From: Psychrobacter sp. NZS113
Lineage (GTDB): Bacteria > Pseudomonadota > Gammaproteobacteria > Pseudomonadales > Moraxellaceae
Length of the DNA: 64,000 nucleotides
Assembly (NCBI RefSeq): GCF_015864825.1
Contig: NZ_JADYWL010000005.1
Span: 62,001 to 126,000, forward strand
Direction of reading: 5' to 3'
Part shown: piece after piece, positions 48,135 through 57,625 of the stretch
Layout: every line of letters starts with the position of its first letter
Numbering within the stretch: position 1 is the first letter of the stretch
Notes under the pieces: model-generated
The model's input: the letters and a program-made list of their open reading frames with translations, nothing else
Databases searched by the model: none
What the model was told of the DNA's origin: nothing
Program-made: the position numbers and the translations under genes

Positions 48135-48462
48135 AATCTATCTTAGCTAAAAAGCATTGTTGGTTCAAAAGGTAAGTTAGCTAACATTTCTATTCATACA
48201 AAATTCGACCGCACCCTCGTCACTAGATAAGGGTGCGGTTTGCTTTCCATACTGCCATTTCTGTTAAGAACTTACTCTCAATCTTCTCCTCTTGTATTCA
48301 TATCACATTATTAAGATTTGTTATCGTCTCCATCTCTGACCTTTATATTCAGTAGAACTGCCCCATCATGTTAAAGGTCAAGCACTCAACGTTTTTTATA
48401 AGCAGCCTATAAGACTGTCAGAAAAACGATGAATGCTTTTAAACTGACCAAACAGGTGATTT
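48135..48462. other. Intergenic region between cysB and the LLM oxidoreductase gene
   Basis: It contains the cysB terminator at 48208-48247. The remaining 215 bases carry no supported gene; a promoter for the flavin oxidoreductase is expected but not clear. Confidence 0.5.
48208..48247 (+). terminator. Terminator of cysB
   Basis: Ten-base perfect arms ACCGCACCCT (48208-48217) and AGGGTGCGGT (48230-48239), then a T-rich tail. The spacing after cysB is 73 bases. Confidence 0.88.
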
Positions 48463-49464
48463 ATGAGTAAAACCATTCCCTTATCTTTTTTAGACCTCGC
48501 ACCCGTACCTCAAGGCAAAACAATCGCTGAAGGTATTGCCCAGACCGTTGACACTGCACAGCAAGCAGAAAAATTCGGTCTGAACCGTTACTGGATGGCC
48601 GAGCATCACAATATGCCCGGTATTGCTAGTGCAGCAACTTCAGTACTATTGGCTCATATTGGCAGTCAAACCAAGCGTATACGTATCGGTGCAGGTGGCG
48701 TCATGCTACCCAACCATGCGCCGCTCGTCATCGCTGAGCAATTCGGTACTTTGCAAGCATTGTATGGTGATCGCGTAGACTTGGGTCTGGGCCGTGCACC
48801 CGGTACTGATGGCGCTACTTTTCAGGCATTACGCCGACAAATGAAAGATGCTGAGCGCTTCCCGCAAGATGTGCAAGAGCTGATGTATTTCTTAGGCAAT
48901 GATACAGACGGCAGTGCTGTGCAAGCATTCCCTGGAGCAAAATCAAATATCCCAATTTGGATATTAGGCTCGTCTCTCTTTGGTGCGACGCTAGCTGCAC
49001 ACTTTGGGCTGCCTTATGTATTTGCCTCTCACTTTGCCCCGCAAATGCTTGAGCAAGCGATTACCGCTTATCGTGAGCAGTTCAAGCCATCCGCTTATTT
49101 AGACAAGCCTTATGTCATGCTAGCCGCGAACCTGTTACTGGCTGATGACGATGCGACTGCACAGTATCATTTTACCTCGGCGCAGCAAAGCTTTGTACGC
49201 TTGCGCCGTGGTGAAACAGGTCAAATGCCAAAGCCTACTCACGATATGGATAGCATCTGGAGTCAAGCAGAAAAGATGATGGTAGATAATGCATTGTCAG
49301 TATCGTTCATCGGCTCTGTCGAAACCGTCAAACCAAAACTTGCTGCATTTCTCGCACAATATGAGCCAGATGAGCTGATTGTGACTGCCAACATCTACGA
49401 TCAGGCAGCTCGTTTGCGTTCACTTGAACTTACATCTGAGCTAAACTTGTTTACTTTACAATGA
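48463..49464 (+). CDS. LLM class (luciferase-like) flavin-dependent oxidoreductase
   Basis: A 333-residue luciferase-like monooxygenase of the YhbW type. Blocks: SFLDLAPVP at the start, [54 protein letters not shown] and [16 protein letters not shown]. It should use reduced FMN; the substrate is unknown. AGGTG lies just before the ATG. A small membrane-protein gene follows within 49 bases and may be co-transcribed. Confidence 0.92.
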   Translation: MSKTIPLSFLDLAPVPQGKTIAEGIAQTVDTAQQAEKFGLNRYWMAEHHNMPGIASAATSVLLAHIGSQTKRIRIGAGGVMLPNHAPLVIAEQFGTLQALYGDRVDLGLGRAPGTDGATFQALRRQMKDAERFPQDVQELMYFLGNDTDGSAVQAFPGAKSNIPIWILGSSLFGATLAAHFGLPYVFASHFAPQMLEQAITAYREQFKPSAYLDKPYVMLAANLLLADDDATAQYHFTSAQQSFVRLRRGETGQMPKPTHDMDSIWSQAEKMMVDNALSVSFIGSVETVKPKLAAFLAQYEPDELIVTANIYDQAARLRSLELTSELNLFTLQ

Positions 49465-49512
49465 TATAGGACAATTGCATAATTATTGATAAACCCTAAT
49501 AAGACAAGTGCT

Positions 49513-49668
49513 ATGGAAACTTCTACTTTGATTGGTTCATCGATATTTTTGTACATTGTCGCGTTTCTCGCCGTGATGGTCGTTGGTGGTTATTTGACGT
49601 ACCGCACTAGCCCAAAACGCAAGCAGCGTAGAGAAGACAAACGCAATAAAAACAATTTGAATTCATAA
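49513..49668 (+). CDS. Small single-pass membrane protein (51 aa)
   Basis: A 51-residue protein with one hydrophobic segment, SSIFLYIVAFLAVMVVGGYL, followed by a strongly basic tail (KRKQRREDKRNK). This is a positive-inside pattern with the C-terminus in the cytoplasm. The ATG at 49513 is preferred; a TTG at 49486 would add nine residues. It lies shortly after the LLM gene and before a terminator. The function is unknown; the gene could be a chance frame, although composition and terminator favour a real one. Confidence 0.6.
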   Translation: METSTLIGSSIFLYIVAFLAVMVVGGYLTYRTSPKRKQRREDKRNKNNLNS

Positions 49669-49673
49669 AAAAA

Positions 49674-49707
49674 GCCTCCTTCTCTTATTTGAAAAGGGGG
49701 CCTTATT
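49674..49707 (+). terminator. Terminator after the small membrane-protein gene
   Basis: GCCTCCTTCTC (49674-49684) and GAAAAGGGGGC (49691-49701) pair with one wobble and one mismatch, preceded by seven A and followed by a T-rich stretch. It may also end the converging gene. Confidence 0.68.
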
Positions 49708-49760
49708 TAATTTTACTATCCGTCACAGAATAATTTATTGTGTTTCAACGATAAGCAATT

Positions 49761-50792
49761 TTACCAATCTACTGAAGAACCTAGACTCTGTTGTTGGGCT
49801 TGTTTTGCCACATATAATGCAACTGCCGCATCGAAACTGGCGGCACCAACCGATTTAAATAGTGTAATACCTTTATCGCTCTTAGCAACGCCTTCTTTTA
49901 ATTTTGCGGTAACCAACGCTTGCAAATCACCGCTCAGATCATCCCATACCCACGTACAGTCATCGCTGTCATGCGCTTGAATTAAGTCACCCGCTTCGTG
50001 ATGGCTGCCAGCCAAATCATCCACGATGACCATCTTACTATTAGCGATAACATCATTACTTATCTCTTTCATCGAAGGCTGATAGGCCCCGACTGCATTG
50101 ATATGTACTTCAGATTTCATTTGAGCAATGCTAAATAAACCTTCAGTGGCACGAGTTGCTACATTAATAATATCTGCGTCACGGACGGCGTCGTCTAACG
50201 CTTCGCAGACCTGAATATCTACATTCCATTGGGCATAATCACGCGCAAAACGCGTTTTAAACTGCTGCGCTCCTTCATGATTTCTATTCCATAAATACAC
50301 TGTCTCAATCTCTGGACGTACCGTTAGCACCGCATGCAATTGCTCATAAGCCATGCCGCCGCAACCAACCACTGCGACACTCTGGCAATTGGCTTTTGCC
50401 ATATACTTGGTCGCGATACCTGACAATGCGGCGGTACGTACCTGCGTAATATAGATGCCGTCCATAACCGCTAGTATGGCGCCAGTATCGTTATTTGATA
50501 CAGTGATAATAGCTGTGGTCGTTGGCATATCGCGACTGGGATTATCAGGGCAAATAGTCACTAACTTTACGACCGTGTATTCGTTCTCACCATTATACAT
50601 CGTGGCTGGCATAGATAGATGCGAGCCTGAACGATGACTATCAGAGTCAGTAAAGGTGCTTATCACCAAACGCTCAGGGGATTTAATCCAATTAGGATGT
50701 GCTGCTTGCTGATGTAACAATGTCTCAATCGCCTCAATGGCTGCCTGCATATTAAGGTATTCGGTCACGACTGCTTTATTTAACAATTGCAC
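49761..50792 (-). CDS. Ornithine cyclodeaminase/mu-crystallin family protein
   Basis: A 343-residue Rossmann-fold protein. The catalytic-type lysine is in VVKLVT (Lys76), the NAD(P) motif is VVGCGGMA (141-148), and RTAALSGIATKYMA and VDDLAGSHHEAGDL are family blocks. Members include ornithine cyclodeaminases, alanine dehydrogenases and ketimine reductases; the substrate cannot be assigned here. The start is GTG at 50792, with AGGAG eight bases before it. It follows the AEC transporter gene by 26 bases (from its stop), so the pair probably forms an operon for transport and metabolism of an amino or imino acid. Confidence 0.88.
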   Translation of the reverse strand: MQLLNKAVVTEYLNMQAAIEAIETLLHQQAAHPNWIKSPERLVISTFTDSDSHRSGSHLSMPATMYNGENEYTVVKLVTICPDNPSRDMPTTTAIITVSNNDTGAILAVMDGIYITQVRTAALSGIATKYMAKANCQSVAVVGCGGMAYEQLHAVLTVRPEIETVYLWNRNHEGAQQFKTRFARDYAQWNVDIQVCEALDDAVRDADIINVATRATEGLFSIAQMKSEVHINAVGAYQPSMKEISNDVIANSKMVIVDDLAGSHHEAGDLIQAHDSDDCTWVWDDLSGDLQALVTAKLKEGVAKSDKGITLFKSVGAASFDAAVALYVAKQAQQQSLGSSVDW

Positions 50793-50859
50793 TTTTAGTG
50801 CTCCTACTTATGAATTTATTATTTAACTCGTGTGTCATCTTATAGTGCCCAAACAGAGC

Positions 50860-51819
50860 TTACATCATACCCAATCCACGTAAAGTTGCTGCCCCAATCG
50901 CCATGCCAAACATACCGACGACGGTGGTAAACGCTAGAATATTGGCCGCGAGTATGTCATTACCACCCATCGCTTTTGCCATCACGTAACTGGCTGCGGC
51001 GGTTGGGGATGCCACCATCAAAAACAGCACGCCCATGTGTACACTAGATAGACCAAATGCCAAGCCAATGGCGATAGCAACGATTGGCGCAATGACGATA
51101 CGTCCTATACTGGCCTGCATAGACAACCCTGACGGATGCAACATGGACTTCATATCGATGCTCGCACCTGCGCAAATAAGTGCTAATGGCAAGGCTACTG
51201 CTGCCAATAAGTCGCCGGTCGTATGAATGACACCAGTGATAGGCGGCAATGGCAGCGCTTTATAAACAAAAGCACTGACCAATGCTAGAATCAGTGGATT
51301 GGTCAATAGTTTTTTGACAATCATAATGCTGCGACTGGACCATGTATCATCCACACTTTTAGACACACGGCTGAGGGTAATCACGGCTAAGATGTTAAAT
51401 AATATCGTGACGACTCCCATGTAGACGGCCCCGATACTTAAACCTCGCTCTCCATAGGCGTTGGCAACCGTGGCCAAACCTATGATCGCCATATTACTAC
51501 GGAACACACCTTGCACAAATACGCCTTGGTCAGCAGGTTTACTCACAAAATACTTGGCGTAAATTTCCGCTCCAATAAATAAAAGGAATGTCACTAAGAT
51601 ACCAGCGATAATCAGTGTGATTTGCTTAGCATAATCGACATCACTGTCGACCACACTGAAAAACAGCAGACAAGGTAAGCAGTAATTAAAGACAAAACTA
51701 GAGGCTTGATCGATAAACGTCTTACTCGCTTCGCCACGTCTTTGCATAAAAAAACCCAACCACATTAAGGCAAGGTTGGGTAAGACGATAGTAATAGCAA
51801 ATACAATAGCATCAATCAT
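50860..51819 (-). CDS. AEC family transporter (auxin efflux carrier-like permease)
   Basis: A 319-residue membrane protein with about ten hydrophobic segments. N-terminal PNLALMWLGFFMQRRGEASKTF and FNYCLPCLLF, middle GVFVQGVFRSNMAIIGLA, and C-terminal FLMVASPTAAASYVMAKAMGGN are AEC signatures. Members export or import organic acids and similar anions. The ATG at 51819 is preferred over a TTG four codons earlier. It probably shares a transcript with the cyclodeaminase-like gene downstream. Confidence 0.9.
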   Translation of the reverse strand: MIDAIVFAITIVLPNLALMWLGFFMQRRGEASKTFIDQASSFVFNYCLPCLLFFSVVDSDVDYAKQITLIIAGILVTFLLFIGAEIYAKYFVSKPADQGVFVQGVFRSNMAIIGLATVANAYGERGLSIGAVYMGVVTILFNILAVITLSRVSKSVDDTWSSRSIMIVKKLLTNPLILALVSAFVYKALPLPPITGVIHTTGDLLAAVALPLALICAGASIDMKSMLHPSGLSMQASIGRIVIAPIVAIAIGLAFGLSSVHMGVLFLMVASPTAAASYVMAKAMGGNDILAANILAFTTVVGMFGMAIGAATLRGLGMM

Positions 51820-51980
51820 AAATAGGCTCAATTCGGTGACAAGCCCATCATAATATGGACATCAGCGAGATAAATTAACAAGTAATGAGAAAGTTTCTGA
51901 CCTAGTATAGAGACAAAGTAGCAAGTAAGACAAGGTCACATGCTCCTTTCTTTCGAAACCAACTGTAATTCTAACAAACA

Positions 51981-52012
51981 AAAGCCCGTAACGATATCTC
52001 GTTACGGGCTTT
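51981..52012 (-). terminator. Terminator of mnmG
   Basis: Fourteen-base perfect arms AAAGCCCGTAACGA (51981-51994) and TCGTTACGGGCTTT (51999-52012) around a TATC loop. The strongest hairpin in the window, 65 bases after the mnmG stop. Confidence 0.93.
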
Positions 52013-52076
52013 TTATACTATAAGTACTTTGTTATGAAAGACTTTGTTAGGCTGTCATCAAAAATTAATACGACTA

Positions 52077-53972
52077 TTATGAATCTAGCGCAGCCTTCGC
52101 TTTTTTCTGTTTTTTGACTGTCATGGCTAACAATTGAATGGCGGCAGGTGTAACCCCACTCACTCGTCCAGCTTGGGCTAAAGTCGAAGGACGGACTTGC
52201 GTGAGTTTCTGTACAATCTCATTTGATAGTCCAGATACCACACTATAATCAAAGTCCATCGGTAGTGCAGTATTCTCTAAGCGTTTCATCTGATCGATGT
52301 CTTCTTGCTGGCGATCGATATAGCCTGCATATTTGACAGAAATCTCTATCTGCTCGCCCACTTGTGTATCGACCTGCGAATCAGTAATAGCGGCGATATC
52401 AGCAAAATGTATCTGCGGACGCTTGAGCAAATCAAAGGCTGTCGCTTCTTTGCTAAGCACCTCTCCTGTTTGCTCTGTCACTTTTTTGCCTAGCGCATTT
52501 GCAGGGGTTGCCCACATGTCTTTTAAGCGTGAAGTCTCTGTCGTGATCGCTTCCATTTTTTCTTGATAAGCCTGCCAGCGCACATCGTCAACCAAGCCAA
52601 GCTTGCGACCTGTTTCAGTCAAGCGTTGATCCGCATTGTCTTCACGCAGCAGCAAGCGATATTCTGCGCGGCTCGTAAACATACGATACGGCTCAGTCGT
52701 ACCATGGGTAATCAAATCGTCAACCAACACGCCAAGATACGCTTCATCACGGCGCGGTGTCCACACATCAAACTCACTGTTATTAGTGGTCACCAATGCT
52801 GCGTTTGTACCTGCCAACAAACCCTGTACGCCCGCTTCTTCATAGCCTGTCGTACCATTGATCTGACCAGCAAAGTACAAGCGATCGATAGACTTAGTTT
52901 CTAGCGTTGGCTTTAGATTTTGTGGATCAAAGTAATCATATTCAATGGCGTAACCTGGACGGGTAATATGCGCGTTTTCTAACCCTTTCATACTATGAAT
53001 AAAGTCTAACTGTACATCAAATGGCAAACTGGTTGAAATACCGTTTGGATATAGCTCATGTGTGGTCAGACCTTCTGGCTCAATAAATATCTGATGGCTG
53101 TCTTTATCCGCAAAGCGGTGAATCTTGTCTTCGATAGATGGGCAATAACGTGGACCCACGCCTTCGATTTTGCCAGAGAACATCGGCGAACGATCTAAAT
53201 TCTCACGGATAATGTCATGAGTACGCGCATTGGTATGCGTGATATAGCAGTTGACCTGCTCTGGATGCATAGACACATCACCCATATAACTCATCACTGG
53301 CAACGGTGTGTCGCCCGGCTGTACGGTCATCACACTAAAGTCAACGCTACGCGCATCAATACGCGCTGGCGTACCTGTCTTTAAACGACCGACTGGCAGC
53401 TTAAGCTCACGCAAACGATCTGCCAACTTGATAGACGGCTGATCCCCTGCACGTCCACCTTTAGAATTCTCTAGGCCGATATGAATCACACCACCCAAGA
53501 AAGTCCCTGAAGTCAGTACCACTGTTTCAGTCTTAAAGATAATACCTGTCGAGGTGACCACTGCCGTCGCGCGGCCGTTTTCGACCAAGATATCATCAGC
53601 GGCTTGCTGGAATAAATCAAGGTTTGGCTGGTTTTCTAGCGTATGGCGGATAGCGGCTTTGTAAAGAATACGATCCGCTTGCGCACGTGTGGCACGAACG
53701 GCAGCACCTTTACGGCTATTCAACACGCGGAACTGGATACCTGCTTTGTCCGTTGCTAGCGCCATGGTTCCACCAAGTGCATCAATCTCACGCACCAGAT
53801 GCGATTTACCGATACCGCCAATCGCAGGGTTACAACTCATCTGCCCGAGCGTCTCAATGTTATGCGTCAACAGCAAGGTCTGCGCGCCCATACGTGCGGC
53901 TGCCAGAGCAGCTTCTGTGCCAGCATGACCGCCACCGATTACTATCACGTCGTAATGTTTTGGGTATTGCAT
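52077..53972 (-). CDS. mnmG: tRNA uridine-34 5-carboxymethylaminomethyl modification enzyme MnmG
   Basis: A 631-residue FAD enzyme that, with MnmE, adds the cmnm5 group to wobble uridine of tRNA. FAD motif [18 protein letters not shown] starts near residue 12. [29 protein letters not shown]-type, [21 protein letters not shown] and [20 protein letters not shown] blocks are all present (Ala, Thr and other changes only at neutral sites). GAGG precedes the ATG. It is monocistronic by the look of its flanks. MnmA (56344) modifies the same base. Confidence 0.97.
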   Translation of the reverse strand: MQYPKHYDVIVIGGGHAGTEAALAAARMGAQTLLLTHNIETLGQMSCNPAIGGIGKSHLVREIDALGGTMALATDKAGIQFRVLNSRKGAAVRATRAQADRILYKAAIRHTLENQPNLDLFQQAADDILVENGRATAVVTSTGIIFKTETVVLTSGTFLGGVIHIGLENSKGGRAGDQPSIKLADRLRELKLPVGRLKTGTPARIDARSVDFSVMTVQPGDTPLPVMSYMGDVSMHPEQVNCYITHTNARTHDIIRENLDRSPMFSGKIEGVGPRYCPSIEDKIHRFADKDSHQIFIEPEGLTTHELYPNGISTSLPFDVQLDFIHSMKGLENAHITRPGYAIEYDYFDPQNLKPTLETKSIDRLYFAGQINGTTGYEEAGVQGLLAGTNAALVTTNNSEFDVWTPRRDEAYLGVLVDDLITHGTTEPYRMFTSRAEYRLLLREDNADQRLTETGRKLGLVDDVRWQAYQEKMEAITTETSRLKDMWATPANALGKKVTEQTGEVLSKEATAFDLLKRPQIHFADIAAITDSQVDTQVGEQIEISVKYAGYIDRQQEDIDQMKRLENTALPMDFDYSVVSGLSNEIVQKLTQVRPSTLAQAGRVSGVTPAAIQLLAMTVKKQKKAKAALDS

Positions 53973-54062
53973 ATATGCCTCACTTGACTCATAACGCTGC
54001 CGATTGCCCTATTCTATTATCAAACAGTGTGGTAATCAGCAAATAAACGTCAGTCGAATTTA

Positions 54063-54093
54063 TAAAAAAAGACAACGACTCAGATAAGTCGTT
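54063..54093 (-). terminator. Terminator of the 176-aa hypothetical gene
   Basis: Arms AACGACT (54074-54080) and AGTCGTT (54087-54093) with a six-base loop. On the minus strand the hairpin is followed by GTC and seven T. Confidence 0.72.
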
Positions 54094-54103
54094 CGTAGTT
54101 GGT

Positions 54104-54194
54104 TAGGGTGTGTTCTCATTTTAAAAATGATGATAAAAATGAGATAAATTGCAGCCTGTTTAGGTGCTCTCGTTCAGATTGAGGACACGCCCTA
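54104..54194. repeat. 91-bp inverted-repeat element
   Basis: Ends TAGGGTGTGTTCTCA (54104-54118) and TGAGGACACGCCCTA (54180-54194) pair with two mismatches (wobble-type). Inside, CTCATTTT and AAAATGAG pair again. No coding capacity. It looks like a short transposon remnant or MITE, different from the 107-bp family; there is only one copy in this window. Confidence 0.6.
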
Positions 54195-54287
54195 GATAAC
54201 CCATCATTATAACAATTTTTTGATGCTTAAAAAACGTCACAGCAAAAACTATTCACATTAAGTGTTAAGCATCATCGAATTTAATAA

Positions 54288-54818
54288 CTAGTTACCCGGG
54301 CTCAACGGTACAATCTGATCGAACTGACCACTAGACAGCATATGATGACTACCATAGCCTTCTGGATTGATCTGTAGATACGCATTCATTTGACCAATCG
54401 CATCACCATCATCGCTCGCTAAGATCTGCGCTTTAATCAGTTCGACAGGCGGTAATAGTAAGTTTTTAAGCAATGCCAAGCGTTGTTGGTTATCGCCTTT
54501 GTTGGCCACTAACTCAATCAGTTGGCGCGCGTCAATTGGTAGATCTGGTGTGTTTTGTGCCAGTAATGCCAAATGATAAGCACCTGCCGTATCTTGATCG
54601 GCGACAATGCGCTGTTCGATAGCAATATACGTCGCTTCTGTTGCGCCGCCTGCCACACTAAGCTGATGGATGCATTTCAGTGCTGAGTTTGACTCACTAC
54701 TAGCAATCTCGATGATGCGCGTGGATTCATTTTTTAAATGCTCGCGACGTTTTTCGATTGCTGCTTGCTCAGCAGATGCCGGTTCGGCCAATTGTTGTTC
54801 TGTTGGTTGATTACTCAT
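54288..54818 (-). CDS. Hypothetical protein (176 aa)
   Basis: I do not recognise this protein. It is hydrophilic, begins with an acidic and alanine-rich disordered-looking segment (about residues 1-30, including EQAAIEKRREHLKNE) and continues as probable helical repeats, with a single cysteine (LKCIHQL). There is no signal peptide or membrane segment. It has its own terminator and starts after a purine-rich site. Codon use looks like its neighbours, so it is probably a native gene of the lineage. No function can be proposed. Confidence 0.72.
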   Translation of the reverse strand: MSNQPTEQQLAEPASAEQAAIEKRREHLKNESTRIIEIASSESNSALKCIHQLSVAGGATEATYIAIEQRIVADQDTAGAYHLALLAQNTPDLPIDARQLIELVANKGDNQQRLALLKNLLLPPVELIKAQILASDDGDAIGQMNAYLQINPEGYGSHHMLSSGQFDQIVPLSPGN

Positions 54819-54894
54819 AATATTCTCTCACTATTTATGTTTTTATAATATTTGCTGTTGAGCCATATATGGGGTCAAGACTGACAAAAACAAT

Positions 54895-54934
54895 AAAAGC
54901 CCGAGCGACCAATTAAGGACTGACTCGAGCTTTT
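54895..54934 (-). terminator. Terminator-like hairpin downstream of grxD
   Basis: AAAAGCCCGAG (54895-54905) and CTCGAGCTTTT (54924-54934) pair with one mismatch. Between it and grxD lies a 107-bp repeat copy, so the repeat may be transcribed with grxD. Confidence 0.62.
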
Positions 54935-54957
54935 ATCGTTAAAACTTATCAGCTTGA

Positions 54958-55064
54958 TATAGTCGATTCAATTTAAAAGTAGTACAAGGCAACCAAGTGT
55001 AGATGTATATGTGATACTTCAAGCGAGGTTAACGCTGTCATACTTTTATAGTGGAATGGCTATA
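54958..55064. repeat. 107-bp palindromic repeat, copy 3
   Basis: Starts TATAGTCGATTC and ends GGAATGGCTATA. It differs from copy 2 at only a few interior bases and lies between the grxD stop and a terminator-like hairpin. Confidence 0.92.
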
Positions 55065-55094
55065 ATAAAAAAGCTTAGATAAGTGTTTTTAGCA

Positions 55095-55445
55095 TTATGC
55101 AGCTGGGCTGTTTGCTTCAACCAATGGCTTTAGCTCGCCTGATTGATACATCTGCAAGATGATGTCTGATCCACCCATCAACTCACCGTCGATCCATAAT
55201 TGTGGGAACGTTGGCCAGTTCGCCACTTTTGGTAAAGTCGCACGAATTTCTGGATTTTCTAAAATATTTACAAAGGCAAATGGGCGACCGATCTGAGTAA
55301 GAACTTCAATCGATTTAGCAGAAAAGCCACACTGTGGAAACTGCGGTGTGCCTTTCATATAAATAATAACTTTATTGTCACGGATTTGATCACGGATCAA
55401 TTGTTCAACGTCGTTTGCAGCAGTGTTTGGGGTTTGCTCAGTCAT
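55095..55445 (-). CDS. grxD: Monothiol glutaredoxin (Grx4 type)
   Basis: A 116-residue CGFS glutaredoxin. The active motif FPQCGFSAK (Cys39) follows IIYMKGTP, and the GSH/iron-sulfur site WPTFPQLWIDGELMGGSDII is intact. These proteins bind a [2Fe-2S] cluster with glutathione and deliver it to target proteins. AGGAG lies five bases before the ATG. About ten extra N-terminal residues are polar and probably unstructured. Confidence 0.96.
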   Translation of the reverse strand: MTEQTPNTAANDVEQLIRDQIRDNKVIIYMKGTPQFPQCGFSAKSIEVLTQIGRPFAFVNILENPEIRATLPKVANWPTFPQLWIDGELMGGSDIILQMYQSGELKPLVEANSPAA

Positions 55446-55568
55446 AAAAGCTCCTATTGATAAAGCGGTTCATTGAAAACAGTAATTAATATTACAAAAT
55501 AATTGAGTAAAGAGACGGCTGATACATGGGGCAATCAACACGATATTACAAGTATGATTATATATCGG

Positions 55569-56069
55569 TTAAACATCAACTCTATGAGGCACTAATAATA
55601 CCACGGCATTGGCCATGATGCCCTCTTGACGACCTGTAAACCCTAACTTTTCAGTGGTGGTGGCTTTCACACTGATATTGCTAATATCCGTTTGCAAATC
55701 ACTGGCGATATTATCGCGCATTGCCTGACTGTGCGGCGCCAGCTTTGGACGTTCGCACATCACAGTAATATCCGCATTGCCTAACCGATACCCTGCTTCT
55801 TGTACTTTGCCATAGACGTAGCGTAGCAAGACTCGCGAATCTAAACCCGCATGTGCCGCATCGGTATCAGGGAAATGCTGACCGATATCACCAAGCGCCA
55901 GTGCGCCAAGCAGTGCATCAGCAAGCGCATGTAACACTACATCACCGTCAGAATGTGCAAGCAAAATGTGAGTATGCTCAATGGGCACGCCTGCTAATAT
56001 GACATATTGCTGCTGCTGACCATTATTATGGAAAGCATGAACATCGATACCTTGTCCAATTTTTATCAT
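55569..56069 (-). CDS. ispF: 2-C-methyl-D-erythritol 2,4-cyclodiphosphate synthase
   Basis: A 166-residue enzyme of the MEP isoprenoid pathway. The zinc ligands are in GIDVHAF (Asp9, His11) and in [18 protein letters not shown] (His47). The FPDTD and CERPKLAPH blocks and the terminal [20 protein letters not shown] are typical. It is not next to ispD here. GGA lies before the ATG. Confidence 0.97.
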   Translation of the reverse strand: MIKIGQGIDVHAFHNNGQQQQYVILAGVPIEHTHILLAHSDGDVVLHALADALLGALALGDIGQHFPDTDAAHAGLDSRVLLRYVYGKVQEAGYRLGNADITVMCERPKLAPHSQAMRDNIASDLQTDISNISVKATTTEKLGFTGRQEGIMANAVVLLVPHRVDV

Positions 56070-56343
56070 TAGTATTCCAAATAAAATAAAGGCGATTAAA
56101 ATAATTCAAAACTACTATCTGAATTTTCAAAGCAGTTTTACGAGCAGTAAGATGCCATAGGTCGCCACCAGTTTCAATTAACTGATATAATATAATGCTT
56201 ATTTTATCATAATACCGAATCTGAAAGATGAGATGACATTGTCAATTTGGTTAACTTACTAAATCTATTGACTTTAGTGAGCGACACCCTCTTATATGGT
56301 CATGTCAAATTTTGAATTAAGGTATAAATAGTTGAGCCGTCTT

Positions 56344-57573
56344 ATGTCAGCCACCCCAAATACATCAAGCACACCCATTTCTGATTCTTTCAGCACCCAG
56401 CGTACATTAACGCTTGCCGATATCGACAATCCTAGCACCAAGCATGTGATTGTCGGTATGTCAGGTGGTGTTGATTCTTCTGTGTCTGCCGTCCTACTCC
56501 AGCAAGCAGGGTTTAAGGTAGAAGGCCTGTTTATGAAGAACTGGGAAGAAGATGACGGTACGGAATACTGTACAGCTATGGATGATTTGGCAGACGCGCA
56601 AGCCGTATGTGACAAAATCGGTATGAAGCTGCACACAGCCAATTTTGCGATGGAATACTGGGATCGTGTTTTTGAGCATTTCTTGGCCGAATATAAAGCG
56701 GGACGCACCCCAAACCCTGATATTTTATGCAATAAAGAAATTAAATTTAAGGCATTTTTAGACTATGCCTTGACCCTGGGCGCTGATTACATCGCTACTG
56801 GTCACTATACGCGGCGCAGTGTGAACTATACCAACGCCAATGGCGATGAAGTTGCTCAGCTCTTACGTGGTCTGGATAATAACAAAGATCAAAGCTACTT
56901 CTTACACGCCGTCGGTGGTGACAAAATTGCCAAGACATTATTCCCAGTCGGCGAGCTCGAAAAACCTGTCGTGCGTCAGATTGCGGAAGAGCATGATTTA
57001 GCGACGGCTAAGAAGAAAGACTCTACTGGTATTTGCTTTATTGGTGAACGCCGTTTTAAGGATTTTTTACAACAGTACTTGCCTGCCCAAAAAGGCGATA
57101 TCGTGACCGACGATGGGTATACTATCGGCACTCATGATGGCCTGATGTATTACACCTTAGGACAACGTGGTGGCATCGGTATTGGCGGTGTCAAAGACCG
57201 TCCTGAAGAGCCTTGGTTTGTACTAGCAAAAGATCTGGACAAGAACCGTTTGATCGTCGGTCAAGGACACGAACATCCAATGATGCTCAGTAATGAGCTG
57301 ACGGCTTATAAAATGGATTGGGTCAACGGCCTACCACCTGCAGAAGTGTTTACGACAGAGGGTCTACTCTGTATGGCAAAGTCTCGCTATCGTCAGCCAG
57401 ACCAAGCGTGTCGTGTATTTGCAACAAGTGCTGACGGAAACGATGTTCGCGTGGTGTTTGACGAGCCACAACGTGCAGTCACTCCGGGTCAGTCAGCCGT
57501 TTTTTATATCAATGAAGTGTGTCTAGGCGGCGGCGTGATTGCCACGATTGATGCGCCATGCGGTATACTCTAA
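56344..57573 (+). CDS. mnmA: tRNA-specific 2-thiouridylase
   Basis: A 409-residue enzyme that makes 2-thiouridine at tRNA position 34 using sulfur from TusE. The PP-loop SGGVDSS is at residues 40-46, and the catalytic cysteines are in [11 protein letters not shown] (Cys129) and [10 protein letters not shown] (Cys231). MKNWEEDDG and GATGHY-type blocks fit the family. About 34 residues precede the usual HVIVGMSGG start. A TTG at 56332, nine bases after AAGG, could be the real start and would add four residues. In E. coli the next genes are hflD and purB; here hflD is missing and an unrelated gene sits in its place. Confidence 0.95.
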   Translation: MSATPNTSSTPISDSFSTQRTLTLADIDNPSTKHVIVGMSGGVDSSVSAVLLQQAGFKVEGLFMKNWEEDDGTEYCTAMDDLADAQAVCDKIGMKLHTANFAMEYWDRVFEHFLAEYKAGRTPNPDILCNKEIKFKAFLDYALTLGADYIATGHYTRRSVNYTNANGDEVAQLLRGLDNNKDQSYFLHAVGGDKIAKTLFPVGELEKPVVRQIAEEHDLATAKKKDSTGICFIGERRFKDFLQQYLPAQKGDIVTDDGYTIGTHDGLMYYTLGQRGGIGIGGVKDRPEEPWFVLAKDLDKNRLIVGQGHEHPMMLSNELTAYKMDWVNGLPPAEVFTTEGLLCMAKSRYRQPDQACRVFATSADGNDVRVVFDEPQRAVTPGQSAVFYINEVCLGGGVIATIDAPCGIL

Positions 57574-57625
57574 TAACGATTTAGTAAACTTTAATGTCGT
57601 TTTTTAATTTATTTTAGGACAGTTC

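Larger units (their letters stand above)
53973..54287. other. Intergenic region with two inverted-repeat structures
   Basis: This 315-base region upstream of mnmG holds a terminator-like hairpin (54063-54093) and a 91-bp element bounded by inverted repeats (54104-54194), both listed separately. The mnmG promoter presumably lies between 53973 and 54060. No gene is supported. Confidence 0.6.
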
